Shown here: piece by piece, positions 37,573 through 47,012 of the stretch
Position numbering within the stretch: the first letter of the stretch is position 1
How the letters are laid out: the number at the start of each line of letters is the position of its first letter
Assembly: GCA_012798265.1 (NCBI GenBank)
Contig: JAAZNM010000001.1
Location: 62,001-126,000 of the forward strand
Reading direction: 5' to 3'
Length of the DNA: 64,000 nt
From: Candidatus Roizmanbacteria bacterium
Lineage (GTDB): Bacteria > Patescibacteriota > Microgenomatia > UBA1406 > GWC2-37-13
Made by a program: the position numbers and the translations under genes
Notes under the pieces: model-generated
Told to the model about the DNA's origin: nothing
Seen by the model: only the letters and a program-made list of their open reading frames with translations
Databases searched by the model: none

Positions 37573-38249
37573 TACTTCTTTATAGTAAAGCTTTTCCAGA
37601 TAAAAATCAATAGACTATCCAAGGTAAGTTGAGGGTTAAGGTTGTTGTGGTCAAGCTTGTCTTTTAGCAACATTCCTTTTTTGATTATTTTGACGGCGAT
37701 CTCTGGATTGACCAGGAGTTTTTGTCTGAAAAAAAATATTATTTGATCGATCAAAACCAAAGTCTTGTCTTTAGATACTTCTTTAAAAATCGGGTCGTTA
37801 AAACAATCTAATTTTTTGGTAGCGATTATCCTATCTAAAGATTGGGTAACTTTATCGTCTATTGCCGTCACTGTTTTTCCACCGGTCAGATCGATTATTT
37901 GGCAACGGGAGACAACCGTCGGAATCACCTTATGGATATTTTTTGTCAAAAAAATAAAATAGGCGTCTTCGTTTTTCTCCTCCAACGCCTTAAGTAAAGC
38001 GTTCTGCGCCTCAAGACTCGATCTGTCAAAATCGTGAAAAACATAGGCCAACCGGTTTTTTTGTTTTATATAAAGATCTTTCTTAAGGTCACGGACCTGA
38101 TCGATGGTAAGCTCCGTTTTCATCGGGTGAATATTGTGGATTTGTTGGTCGGATATACCATGTTCGGAAAAAAAGGATTTGAGATGAGTTTTGAACGCCT
38201 TGTCCGTACCGATAACCAACTGTGGCCAGTTTTTTTTTGAGTGTTGCAT
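37572..38249 (-). CDS. holB: DNA polymerase III delta'-like subunit (HolB-like), short
   Basis: 225 residues. It has the clamp-loader core text VFHDFDRSSLEAQNALLKAL followed by YFIFLTKNIHKVIPTVVSRC (the SRC motif that serves as the arginine-finger element). The N-terminal P-loop part of the AAA+ domain is missing or unrecognisable: the protein starts at VIGTDKAFKTHLKSFF. A clear AAGGAG ribosome site lies 6 nt before the ATG. It heads the minus-strand pilus operon and is divergent from pilB across 30 nt. Confidence 0.8.
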   Translation of the reverse strand: MQHSKKNWPQLVIGTDKAFKTHLKSFFSEHGISDQQIHNIHPMKTELTIDQVRDLKKDLYIKQKNRLAYVFHDFDRSSLEAQNALLKALEEKNEDAYFIFLTKNIHKVIPTVVSRCQIIDLTGGKTVTAIDDKVTQSLDRIIATKKLDCFNDPIFKEVSKDKTLVLIDQIIFFFRQKLLVNPEIAVKIIKKGMLLKDKLDHNNLNPQLTLDSLLIFIWKSFTIKK

Positions 38250-38279
38250 AACGTTCTCCTTTTATATTATATTAAAATT

Positions 38280-39989
38280 ATGAACATTCCGCCTAAACAG
38301 TTGCTTAACTATCTTGTCGCCAACCAGATAATACTCCAAAACCAGGCAGATCAGTATGAGCTTGAGGCAATTAAAAAAAATATACCAATTGACCAATACC
38401 TGTTTAGGGAAACCGATCTGAAAAAAAACGATATTCTCGCCGGATTGGCATCGATAATCAAAACCAATTACGTCGATATAACCTCGACCGCAATCGACCC
38501 GCAGGCGCTCGGTTTCATTCCGGAGTCGATAGCCGTAAAACATAACGTCATTCCGATAAATTATAATCCTAAGGACGAAACTATTTTTCTTGCCACATCC
38601 GATCCGTTTAATATATCGCTATTTGATTTTCTGGCCAAAAAAACCCATAAGATAATCTCTCCGGTCTTGGCTTATGGGGAAGATATTACCAAAGCGATTG
38701 AAGTATCCTACACCCAAAATCTATCTCCCGATGTAAAAGAGGCCTTAAAGGAAGTAGAGAATAAGGATATCAAAAAAAGCTTTGAGAATATCGGTTCGGT
38801 GGTTAAAGAAGCCCCTGTGGCCAAAATTGTCAACACTGTCCTTGAGTTTGCCGTAAAAAGCCGTGCCTCTGATATCCATATCGAACCCCAAGAGATGAAA
38901 ACTCGCGTAAGATACCGGATTGACGGAATACTCCAGGAAAAACTCAGTTTGCCAAAAGGTATTCACGAGGCACTTGCCTCAAGAATCAAAATTCTTTCCG
39001 AGATGAAGATAGATGAACACCGAATTCCTCAAGACGGCCGCTTCAGTTTTAAGGTAGGGCAGGAAGAGGTCGATCTCCGTGTCTCCACCCTTCCGACTGT
39101 CCATGGCGAAAAGGTAGTTATGAGGCTTTTAAAAAAAACCGGCGGCCTGCCGTCTTTGGCCGACCTTGGCTTACGCGGTCCACAGCTAAAAGACCTTGAA
39201 GACGCCATCAGCCGTCCATACGGAATCATTCTGGTGACGGGGCCGACCGGATCTGGAAAAACCACCACTCTGTATTCGGTCCTTACCAAATTGAACAGGC
39301 CGGGAGTAAATATAGTAACCCTTGAAGACCCGGTCGAGTACCAAATCGCCGGGATAAATCAGGTGCAGATCAACCCACAGGCCGGCCTAACCTTTGCCAA
39401 CGGATTAAGGGCCTTTTTGCGTCAAGATCCGAACATAATCCTTGTCGGCGAGATCCGCGATAAAGAAACCACTCAATTGGCTATCCAAGCCGCCTTGACC
39501 GGCCATCTGGTCTTTTCCACCCTTCATACAAACGATGCAGCCACGTCAATTCCCCGTCTGATCGATCTTGGTGGCGAACCTTTTTTGATAGCCTCTGTTT
39601 TAAACGCCTCGGTTGCTCAAAGAATTGTCAGGAAAACCTGCCATTTCTGTCGAACCGAGTTTGAAGCCAATGCCGAAACCGAATCAAGCATAAGAAATAT
39701 TCTGGGTGAGTTCCTGCCCAAAAAGTACAGCAGCGAAAAGATGGTCCTTTCCAAAGGCACCGGTTGCAAAGAGTGTAACAATACGGGTTATCTCGGCCGA
39801 GTGGCTATTTTCGAGGTGTTGAAGGTTTCTCCTTCGATCAATAAAATGATCCTTAAGGAAGCCGACTCAAAGGAAATTGAAAACCAAGCTAGAAAAGACG
39901 GCCTTATCACCATGAAACAGGACGGCTATTTAAAAGTTCTCGAAGGAATAACCACTATAGAGGAGATCCTCAGAGTGGCCGAGGTTTAA
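38280..39989 (+). CDS. pilB: Type IV pilus extension ATPase PilB
   Basis: 569 residues from ATG 38280 (MNIPPKQLLNYLVANQIIL). Hexameric motor that drives pilus growth. N-terminal MshEN-type domain (to about residue 145), then the catalytic core: GPTGSGKTTTLYSVL (Walker A), EDPVEYQIAGINQVQIN (Asp box region), RQDPNIILVGEIRDKET (Walker B) and LTGHLVFSTLHTND (His box). A zinc-binding pair CHFCRTEF and CKECNNTGYLGR is near the C-terminus. TATATT ends 6 nt before the ATG with TTGCAT 18 nt further up. Confidence 0.95.
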   Translation: MNIPPKQLLNYLVANQIILQNQADQYELEAIKKNIPIDQYLFRETDLKKNDILAGLASIIKTNYVDITSTAIDPQALGFIPESIAVKHNVIPINYNPKDETIFLATSDPFNISLFDFLAKKTHKIISPVLAYGEDITKAIEVSYTQNLSPDVKEALKEVENKDIKKSFENIGSVVKEAPVAKIVNTVLEFAVKSRASDIHIEPQEMKTRVRYRIDGILQEKLSLPKGIHEALASRIKILSEMKIDEHRIPQDGRFSFKVGQEEVDLRVSTLPTVHGEKVVMRLLKKTGGLPSLADLGLRGPQLKDLEDAISRPYGIILVTGPTGSGKTTTLYSVLTKLNRPGVNIVTLEDPVEYQIAGINQVQINPQAGLTFANGLRAFLRQDPNIILVGEIRDKETTQLAIQAALTGHLVFSTLHTNDAATSIPRLIDLGGEPFLIASVLNASVAQRIVRKTCHFCRTEFEANAETESSIRNILGEFLPKKYSSEKMVLSKGTGCKECNNTGYLGRVAIFEVLKVSPSINKMILKEADSKEIENQARKDGLITMKQDGYLKVLEGITTIEEILRVAEV

Positions 39990-40009
39990 ATTTATAAATT
40001 GCATAAATA

Positions 40010-41062
40010 ATGGAAATATTCAATTTTTTTGACCAGCTTATTGAAAAAAAAGCTTCTGATTTGCATCTGATCAGCAATTTTTATCCGACAATCAGGATCA
40101 ACCAAGATATATTCCAACTGAAGTCTCTTAACCTGTTGAGTGACAAAGACGTTGAGAAACTGATTTTTTCTCTACTAAGCGAAGAGCAGAAGGAAAATTT
40201 TTTGGTGAATAAAGAGATGGACTTCGGATACGAGTACAACACTTACCGTTTCCGTTGCAATGTCTATTACACCAAAGACAAACCGGCCATATCTGTCCGT
40301 TTGATCGACAATCATATAAAAACCCTTGACGAACTTAACTTACCAATGATTTTTCACGATTTCACCCTTTACAAACAAGGATTGGTGTTGATAACCGGAC
40401 CGACCGGCGAGGGCAAATCAACCACCCTAGCCTCAATCGTCAACGAGATTAACGTCAAATACTCAAAACATATTATTACGATTGAAGATCCGATAGAGTA
40501 TGTCTATCCGCCGGCAAAATCGATCATCTCTCAAAGAGAACTCCACCGGGATACCCATTCATGGAACATTGCCCTGAAATCGGCACTAAGAGAAGATCCC
40601 GACATCGTTTTGGTAGGAGAGATGAGAGATTACGAATCCATCCAACAAGTGCTGACGATAGCCGAAACCGGCCATCTGGTCTTTTCCACCCTTCATACAG
40701 GGATTACGCCGGAGGCGATCGACAGGATTGTTGATGTTTTTCCCGCCCACCAACAAAATCAGGTGAGATCGCAGCTGTCTTCGGTATTGCGGGCCGTTAT
40801 CGCCCAAAGACTTGTACCCAATATAGATAATACCTATAGAATTCCGGCTATTGAAATATTGATGAACACTCCCGCCGTTGCCGCCATAATCAGGGAGGGC
40901 AGAACCCACATGCTTGACAACGCCATCGAAACAGGCGAAGCCGAAAAAATGATGCTTTTTGAAAAACATTTAAGCAATCTGTATCAACAAGGAATGATCA
41001 CCAGAGACACCGCCCTGACTTACTCGTTAAGACCGAATACGATTAAGAAATTGGTCAAATAA
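40010..41062 (+). CDS. pilT: Type IV pilus retraction ATPase PilT
   Basis: 350 residues, usual PilT length. N-terminal PAS-like part has KKASDLHLISNFYPTIRIN. Walker A is GPTGEGKSTTLASIV (Glu where Ser is usual). ITIEDPIEYVYPPAKSIISQ, REDPDIVLVGEMRDYE and AETGHLVFSTLHTG are the Asp, Walker B and His boxes. The Thr-rich AIRE-type retraction motif is replaced by PAVAAIIREGRTHMLDNAIE, with the AxIREG core kept. Works against PilB. Confidence 0.93.
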   Translation: MEIFNFFDQLIEKKASDLHLISNFYPTIRINQDIFQLKSLNLLSDKDVEKLIFSLLSEEQKENFLVNKEMDFGYEYNTYRFRCNVYYTKDKPAISVRLIDNHIKTLDELNLPMIFHDFTLYKQGLVLITGPTGEGKSTTLASIVNEINVKYSKHIITIEDPIEYVYPPAKSIISQRELHRDTHSWNIALKSALREDPDIVLVGEMRDYESIQQVLTIAETGHLVFSTLHTGITPEAIDRIVDVFPAHQQNQVRSQLSSVLRAVIAQRLVPNIDNTYRIPAIEILMNTPAVAAIIREGRTHMLDNAIETGEAEKMMLFEKHLSNLYQQGMITRDTALTYSLRPNTIKKLVK

Positions 41063-41064
41063 TT

Positions 41065-42273
41065 ATGCAACGATTCAAATACCGGGCTTTTAAGGATAAT
41101 AAGATCTTCTCGAAAACCATCGAAGCGGAAAACGAAAGCGGTGTGGTCAATTATCTTAAAATAAACGGTTATTTCCCCTTGGAAGTCAAAAAGGACGAGC
41201 CGATATCCCTGTCTTTGTTCGGTTTTATCACCAATAGGGTCAGTTTTAACGATGTGGTCGATCTGACGAGACAGCTAGCCATCATGCTTAACGCCGGGCT
41301 GACACTTGTCGACTGTTTTGATATTTTGAAAAAGCAGATCAACAAACCGAGCCTGCTTAAGCTGATCGAAGATCTGGATAAAAACGTTAGGGGAGGAAGC
41401 AGTTTTTCAAACGCCCTTAAAAAATATCCCCAATACTTCTCTAATCTTTATATTTCTTTGGTTAAGTCGGGCGAAGCCTCGGGTAAATTAAGTGATATTC
41501 TCCTTAAGCTCTCCGAAAATCTGGAAAAACAAAGGGAGTTTCAGGGAAAGATAAAAGGCGCTTTGATTTACCCTGTAGTCATTATGGTCGGCATGGTTAT
41601 CGTCATGTTTGTTATGGTGACTTTCGTCATACCCAAGCTGCTTAGCCTTTACAAGGATTTCAATATCGAACTACCGGTAACGACTCAGATACTGATTGTT
41701 ATCTCCGATTTTACCAGTAAATTCTGGCCGCTTATTATCGGCGGAACCTTCGGTTTTGTGGTTTTGATACAAAATTATTTAAAGACCAAAAATGGAAAGT
41801 TTCTTTTTGATCAGGCAAGTTTGAAGATCCCATTGGTTAACAACGTGGTAAAGATAAGCGCCCTTGTCAATGCCACCAGAACTTTGGCTATTCTCATCGG
41901 ATCGGGCGTCTCAATCCTTGAAGCGCTTAATATAATAATTGAGACAACCGAAAATATTATCTTTCAGGAAGCTTTTAGGAAAATACACAAACAGGTGGAA
42001 AAAGGAGTATCGCTTGGTTCGGCCATGCAACAGTACGAAAATATCTTTCCACCGATACTCATCCAGATGACGGTCGTTGGAGAACAGACCGGACACCTGG
42101 ATGAGACGTTGCTGCGTATCTCCCGTTATTTTGAGGTTGAATCGGAACTGGCGGTCAAGGCGATGACCACCTTGATCGAACCGGCCATCTTGGTTTTTCT
42201 CGGTTTAGGGGTCGGTACTTTGGTCCTGTCCGTCATCACCCCCATATACAATTTGACCAGTTCTTTCCAGTAA
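41065..42273 (+). CDS. pilC: Type IV pilus platform protein PilC
   Basis: 402 residues, inner-membrane platform that links the motors to pilin insertion. Two GspF domains: the first around residues 64-190 (DVVDLTRQLAIMLNAGLTLV ... SGEASGKLSDIL) and the second around 265-390 (ARTLAIL-type text TRTLAILIGSGVSILEALNI ... VGEQTGHLDETL). Three hydrophobic spans at about 167-190, 217-236 and 372-395. 2 nt after pilT. Confidence 0.94.
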   Translation: MQRFKYRAFKDNKIFSKTIEAENESGVVNYLKINGYFPLEVKKDEPISLSLFGFITNRVSFNDVVDLTRQLAIMLNAGLTLVDCFDILKKQINKPSLLKLIEDLDKNVRGGSSFSNALKKYPQYFSNLYISLVKSGEASGKLSDILLKLSENLEKQREFQGKIKGALIYPVVIMVGMVIVMFVMVTFVIPKLLSLYKDFNIELPVTTQILIVISDFTSKFWPLIIGGTFGFVVLIQNYLKTKNGKFLFDQASLKIPLVNNVVKISALVNATRTLAILIGSGVSILEALNIIIETTENIIFQEAFRKIHKQVEKGVSLGSAMQQYENIFPPILIQMTVVGEQTGHLDETLLRISRYFEVESELAVKAMTTLIEPAILVFLGLGVGTLVLSVITPIYNLTSSFQ

Positions 42274-42284
42274 AAATATACCTC

Positions 42285-42314
42285 TTGACAAGGCTCAAAT
42301 CCATGTTCTATTAT
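42285..42314 (+). promoter_or_regulatory. Promoter of the prepilin gene at 42323
   Basis: Consensus TTGACA, an 18-nt spacer and TATTAT ending 8 nt before the ATG, so the mRNA would have little or no leader. It allows this pilin to be made independently of, and more strongly than, the pilBTC motor genes. Confidence 0.7.
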
Positions 42315-42322
42315 TAATACAT

Positions 42323-42826
42323 ATGAATAAAAAAACCGCAAAGGGCTTCACGTTAATAGAACTTCTTATAGTTATTGCCCTTCTCGGAGCCTTAGCTGTC
42401 GGTTTGTTGGCTGCCGTTGATCCGTTTGAACAACTTAAAAAAGGACGGGATACTTCTTTGAGAAATACCGCAGCCGAGTTTTTTAACGCCACGATCAGAT
42501 ATTATGCCCAAAGATCAGAGTTCCCGTGGGATACGAGTGTCGTCGGCATCGGCGGCACATCCTCGCTTGACACCATGGGCAGTTCCATCACCACGATGGC
42601 CAATGCCGGTGAACTCAAACAGGATTTTTATACCTTGGCCGGTGGCAGTTCCAACCTGAAAAAAGTCAATCTTTATTTCGAAAATACCGAAAAAATAGTC
42701 ATTTGTTTTCAGCCTGAGTCAAAGTCGTTCAGAAATGATAAAAACACGATTTACGACTCTACCGGATCGATCTTAAGCAGTTGTCCTGACGCTACCTCCA
42801 ATGCCTGTCACATCTGCTTTAAATGA
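42323..42826 (+). CDS. Type IV prepilin (likely abundant subunit)
   Basis: 167 residues. Leader MNKKTAK, then GFTLIELLIVIALLGALAVG with Glu at +5. The helix continues with EQLKKGRDTSLRNTAAEFFN. The C-terminal domain ends with paired Cys (SCPDATSNACHICF), reminiscent of a D-loop. Strong own promoter and position directly after pilC suggest a major pilin; this is an inference. Confidence 0.86.
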   Translation: MNKKTAKGFTLIELLIVIALLGALAVGLLAAVDPFEQLKKGRDTSLRNTAAEFFNATIRYYAQRSEFPWDTSVVGIGGTSSLDTMGSSITTMANAGELKQDFYTLAGGSSNLKKVNLYFENTEKIVICFQPESKSFRNDKNTIYDSTGSILSSCPDATSNACHICFK

Positions 42827-42848
42827 TTGACTGGAGTATAATTTACCA

Positions 42849-44867
42849 ATGAAGAAAAAGGTGGCTTTGGTTGCTACTTTAACGGTTGTCTTTGCTACTT
42901 ATTTATCAACGGTATCAAACACTATTTACGGCGGTGATGCCGGCGATCTCGTTGCCAGCATTTTGGATCGAGGATTTGCCCATCCTCCCGGCTACCCACT
43001 ATATTCCTTACTTGGAATAATATTTTCCTTACTGCCCGTTGCATCTCTATCGCCAGCCGGAAAAATAACCCTGGTCTCAACCCTGTCCTCGGTTTTTTCA
43101 CTTTTTTTTGTCTATCTAATAATCAGGCAGATCTCTGAAAAAGAAGTTAACATTCCTCTTGTGATAACCGTCATTCTTTCCGGCGCATTCAACTATCTGA
43201 TTTGGCTATATAGCGTAATCCCTGAAGTTTTTCCCCTAAATGCCCTAATCATTTTGTCGATCTACTATCTTTCAATCAGATACTATAAATCGGCAAAGAC
43301 CGCTTACCTATATCTTTTGTCTTTTATGTTCGGTCTAGGAGTAAGTCACCATCATACGTTCATCCTCATCGCCCCAGCTTTATTTTATTTGATCTGGCAA
43401 AAAAGAAAGGTTATAAAATTTGCGCCGATAAATATCGGAGGCGTATTCTTATTGATGTTGGCAGGTCTTTCTCCTTATCTTTATGTTGTTTACGCTTATT
43501 GTTTCAGTAAGGCGGAAATTATCTGGGGAAAGACAGACTCGCTATCCGGATTGCTGGATTTGATTTTAAGAAAAGGATATGGCACCTTTGTCGCCGGTCC
43601 TTTTGTATCAAACATACCGATACACCGTTTCCTCCAGATAAAAAACCTGTTTCTTTTCGTAATCAACGACTTCAGCTATTTTTATATCCTCATCTTTATT
43701 CTGGCTTTGGCATATTACCTAAGATTGGAAAAAAAATCACCGGAGAAAAAAATATTCAACTCTCTTTGGATTGCTCTGGCCACGTTCGGCCCGGTATTTT
43801 TTTTCTACGCCAACTTTCCCCTGACCTCAAAGTTCCTTTTTGCTACTTTGGAAAGATTTTTCATATCCTTTTATTTTTTCTGCCTTATAATACTTTATTT
43901 CGGTATACTTAAGCTTTTTGATATCTTCAAAAGATTCTTTTCGGAAAAATACATCTATGTTTTATTCTTAGTTGTTGTCGCGTTATATCCGTTGGCAACG
44001 GCTCTGAAAAACTATCCCTTGATTGTCTCTCTAAAAAACGACCAAACAGCGGAAAATCTTGGGAAAGACATCATCGACAGCACCGGAAAAAAGTCCATTC
44101 TCCTTCTTTCGACCGACACGATCCTGTTTAACACCCAGTATTATTTCAAAGCCAAATATACCGCCTCTGACGATAAAATAATCGTCCACGAAAATAAGTT
44201 TTACACCGACTATTACGCTTTGCGTCTTAAAAAACTCTATCCCGACCTAAAGATCGACAACAACCGCAAAACTACCACCCAGATCTTTATAAAAGATAAT
44301 TTGGACAAATACGATATCTACGCGAACGCCAAATATCGCCTGGACGGACTGGACGGGTACAGTTGGAAAAACCAAGGATTGCTTTATCGATTGGTCAAAG
44401 ACGGATCTTCTTTTGACGAAGGAAAAGCCATTACCGACTTTTGGACTATGTCAAAAAACAAAAACCTGGCCGCTTCCGTTAAAAATAATGATCTTAAGTT
44501 CCGAAACTTTTTTACGGCTGATATCCTAAGAGTATATTCTACAGCCCATCAAAACTCAGGCTATTATTTTTTGAACGAAAATAAATACCGGGCCGCTTAT
44601 AAACACATCGAAGAAGCTATTCTCCTTGACGAAGAGGATGCCGACAGTTACTACCTTGCTTCTCTTTATTACAAAAAAATCGGCGACTGTCGTCAGGCCG
44701 AGAACAAAATAAACATCGCCCTGTCTAAATCGGACGACGCCCTATATATAAAACAGCTCGAAGATATCGGAAAAAATTGTTTCTTTGACGAAGTAGACAA
44801 AAAAAGGGTCGATAAGGCCGTCGAAAAATTTAATAAAGATCTGAATATTCCCCTAAAAAATTTTTAG
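42849..44867 (+). CDS. GT-C membrane glycosyltransferase-like protein (DUF2723-like) with TPR tail
   Basis: 672 residues. The N-terminal GGDAGDLVASILDRGFAHPP and GYPLYSLLG block is the DUF2723 signature; the acidic residue in the first extracytoplasmic loop is the probable catalytic Asp of GT-C enzymes that use lipid-linked sugars. About 10-11 TM spans up to residue 390. The soluble C-terminal part (450-672) ends in TPR-like repeats (YRAAYKHIEEAILLDEEDAD). TATAAT ends 6 nt before the ATG. The 3' end overlaps the convergent gene by 15 nt. Confidence 0.8.
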   Translation: MKKKVALVATLTVVFATYLSTVSNTIYGGDAGDLVASILDRGFAHPPGYPLYSLLGIIFSLLPVASLSPAGKITLVSTLSSVFSLFFVYLIIRQISEKEVNIPLVITVILSGAFNYLIWLYSVIPEVFPLNALIILSIYYLSIRYYKSAKTAYLYLLSFMFGLGVSHHHTFILIAPALFYLIWQKRKVIKFAPINIGGVFLLMLAGLSPYLYVVYAYCFSKAEIIWGKTDSLSGLLDLILRKGYGTFVAGPFVSNIPIHRFLQIKNLFLFVINDFSYFYILIFILALAYYLRLEKKSPEKKIFNSLWIALATFGPVFFFYANFPLTSKFLFATLERFFISFYFFCLIILYFGILKLFDIFKRFFSEKYIYVLFLVVVALYPLATALKNYPLIVSLKNDQTAENLGKDIIDSTGKKSILLLSTDTILFNTQYYFKAKYTASDDKIIVHENKFYTDYYALRLKKLYPDLKIDNNRKTTTQIFIKDNLDKYDIYANAKYRLDGLDGYSWKNQGLLYRLVKDGSSFDEGKAITDFWTMSKNKNLAASVKNNDLKFRNFFTADILRVYSTAHQNSGYYFLNENKYRAAYKHIEEAILLDEEDADSYYLASLYYKKIGDCRQAENKINIALSKSDDALYIKQLEDIGKNCFFDEVDKKRVDKAVEKFNKDLNIPLKNF

Positions 44868-47012
44868 CTTAATAAGGATCGCCAAGAAAACCCACCCCAC
44901 GGCCGACAAGAGAAGACCCATCTTAAAATAGCGGTTTTCGTATTGTAAAGATATCGTGTGAGTACCCGGCGGAACAAAAACCCCCATATTGATGAGGTTG
45001 GTTTTGAAAAACGGTTGCTTTTTGCCGTCAATGTATACGGACCATTCGGGATAATAGTTTTTTTTGAACGCCAAAAAGGTTTTTTCGGCAAACCATCCTT
45101 TAATAAGACAGGCGGTTTCTCCACAGGAACTTTTATCTATCCGATATCGACCGCCGTTGACGTAACTTTCCAAACCTGCCTTCTCGACAACACTGTTTAA
45201 CGTAGACACCTCCCCTTTAGTCACTTTGTCGCTGAATTCGTTCAGATACGATATGTTATCTATGTGCTTTGGGATATAATAGTGATTGTCTGAAACTCCG
45301 TCATAGCGGTAAAGAAAAATTTCATCGCCTCTGCCCGTTAGTTTTTTCACTAGCTTAAACCTGGGGCTCTCTATCTTTGATCCCGAAATTATCTGCCCGA
45401 GATTTGTTAGGTTAAACAGGGGGATAACCTCTTTTGCAACCTTAATCTGATTATCAGTTGACCTAATACCCGAGACTATCAAAGCTTCAAGATATGATAA
45501 ACGACGCAGCTTAAAAGCGCCGGTGTTGACGGAAAAACTTTTTTTGTTTGTGATTAAATTGGAGTTCGGATAAAGATAGTTTTTATAAAAAAGATATCTG
45601 TCGATATCGTTTTTTTTAGACCAACCGTTTTTTATAAAAATTTTGTTCCATGTTGCCGGTTGACCAACCGATATATAGAGCCTGTCGTCCATCGCCTCAA
45701 CTATCTCCGGAGCAGATAAAACCAAATCTTTATTTATATACAGATGGTAATCGAAAACAAAAAAAACAAGGCTCGCCAGGTTGAGTATCAAACAAAAAAT
45801 TACTGCCGTTCTTATCCAGCTATTTTTCAATTTGCGAAAAAAATCTTCCAAAGATATGGCAAAAAAAATAACGATGAAAAAAACAGCCATCAACAAATAT
45901 TTTGACGGTGTCCGAAAAAGATTAAAAGGAAAAAATCCGAAAACAAAATAAAGGGGTGAGTTTTTCCCCAAAGCCAACAGCGTAAATAATCCGAAACTAA
46001 CCAAGGAAATCAAGGCATCTTTTTTTGCCCGCCGATTGCTCCGAAAAAAACTGATTATCGCAATAACCGTAATCACGGTTGCCAGGCTTCCTAAAAAAGG
46101 CGTATTCTCCCAAAAAATACCCCAGTTCGATGAAAAAGGGGCATAACCGCCCAATTTAGGATTGCCAAATTGATACGGGGCAAAAAAAGATATGAGTTGG
46201 CTCCAGTTAAAAGGGAACGACGTCACCGTATTATAATCGAGAGTAGCCTGTCTTTCCGACTGAGATATCAAAATTAAGGTCGGTAAAATTTGGCCCAGGG
46301 AAACCCAAAAAGCCATTATAATCGCAAACACGGATCTGATCAGGCTCGGAAAAGGGTTTTTTTTCGCAATAAACGAAAACGTCAACCAAACCGATATTCC
46401 AAAAAAAACTATAAATGCCGTCTGTGAATGGCCGGCCAGTATCATTTGACTGGCGACAAAAATAAAAGCGATTAAGTAGACAGGTCTTTTTTTGGAAAAA
46501 TAATCAATTAAAAGCACAAAAAGTAGGGGAGATAGAGAAAAAGACTGGATTAAATTCAAATGGACCCAACGTAAGGATATTGCACCGTTGAAGCTGAAAA
46601 TTAACGAAAAAAGAAAGGCCAGTATCGGGCGCACCTGTAAACGCTTAAGTAGCAAGTAATAACCTATCGACAAACATAGCAAAGAAAAAACCAAAAGGCA
46701 GTTGTACCCATGATAAAAAGGCAACCAAGACAAAAAAAATATATTTGGAATAAATAAAGAACCTATCTGTCCTTCGGAAAAAATAGGAAAACCGGCTTGA
46801 AAACTGTCGGTCCAAAAAGGAAAAACACCTTTTTTCAGACTATCGGCCAAAAAATATTTTAATGAAAGATTAAAATGGTAGGCATCGCTTTCGCCAAAGT
46901 CAGGAGTAAAAAGCAACTTGTCTTTGATCAGTAAAAATACGATTATGTTTGATAAAATTAAAAAACATATGGCTATCAGATTGTTGATTTTTTCGCTCCT
47001 CTTTTTTTCCAT
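44853..47012 (-). CDS. Large polytopic protein, YfhO/GT-C-like
   Basis: 719 residues from ATG 47012 (MEKKRSEKINNLIAICFLIL). The first extracytoplasmic loop has TPDFGESDAYHFNLSLKYF, with the acidic residues typical of GT-C enzymes. About 11-12 TM spans to residue 430, then a long extracytoplasmic domain and a last TM pair (MGLLLSAVGWVFLAILI). The end domain text FAEKTFLAFKKNYYPEWSVY with GKKQPFFKTNLINMGVFVPP is typical of YfhO-like proteins (lipoteichoic/sugar transfer). Its 5' end overlaps head-to-head with the gene starting at 46945. Confidence 0.75.
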   Translation of the reverse strand: MEKKRSEKINNLIAICFLILSNIIVFLLIKDKLLFTPDFGESDAYHFNLSLKYFLADSLKKGVFPFWTDSFQAGFPIFSEGQIGSLFIPNIFFLSWLPFYHGYNCLLVFSLLCLSIGYYLLLKRLQVRPILAFLFSLIFSFNGAISLRWVHLNLIQSFSLSPLLFVLLIDYFSKKRPVYLIAFIFVASQMILAGHSQTAFIVFFGISVWLTFSFIAKKNPFPSLIRSVFAIIMAFWVSLGQILPTLILISQSERQATLDYNTVTSFPFNWSQLISFFAPYQFGNPKLGGYAPFSSNWGIFWENTPFLGSLATVITVIAIISFFRSNRRAKKDALISLVSFGLFTLLALGKNSPLYFVFGFFPFNLFRTPSKYLLMAVFFIVIFFAISLEDFFRKLKNSWIRTAVIFCLILNLASLVFFVFDYHLYINKDLVLSAPEIVEAMDDRLYISVGQPATWNKIFIKNGWSKKNDIDRYLFYKNYLYPNSNLITNKKSFSVNTGAFKLRRLSYLEALIVSGIRSTDNQIKVAKEVIPLFNLTNLGQIISGSKIESPRFKLVKKLTGRGDEIFLYRYDGVSDNHYYIPKHIDNISYLNEFSDKVTKGEVSTLNSVVEKAGLESYVNGGRYRIDKSSCGETACLIKGWFAEKTFLAFKKNYYPEWSVYIDGKKQPFFKTNLINMGVFVPPGTHTISLQYENRYFKMGLLLSAVGWVFLAILIKLKIF

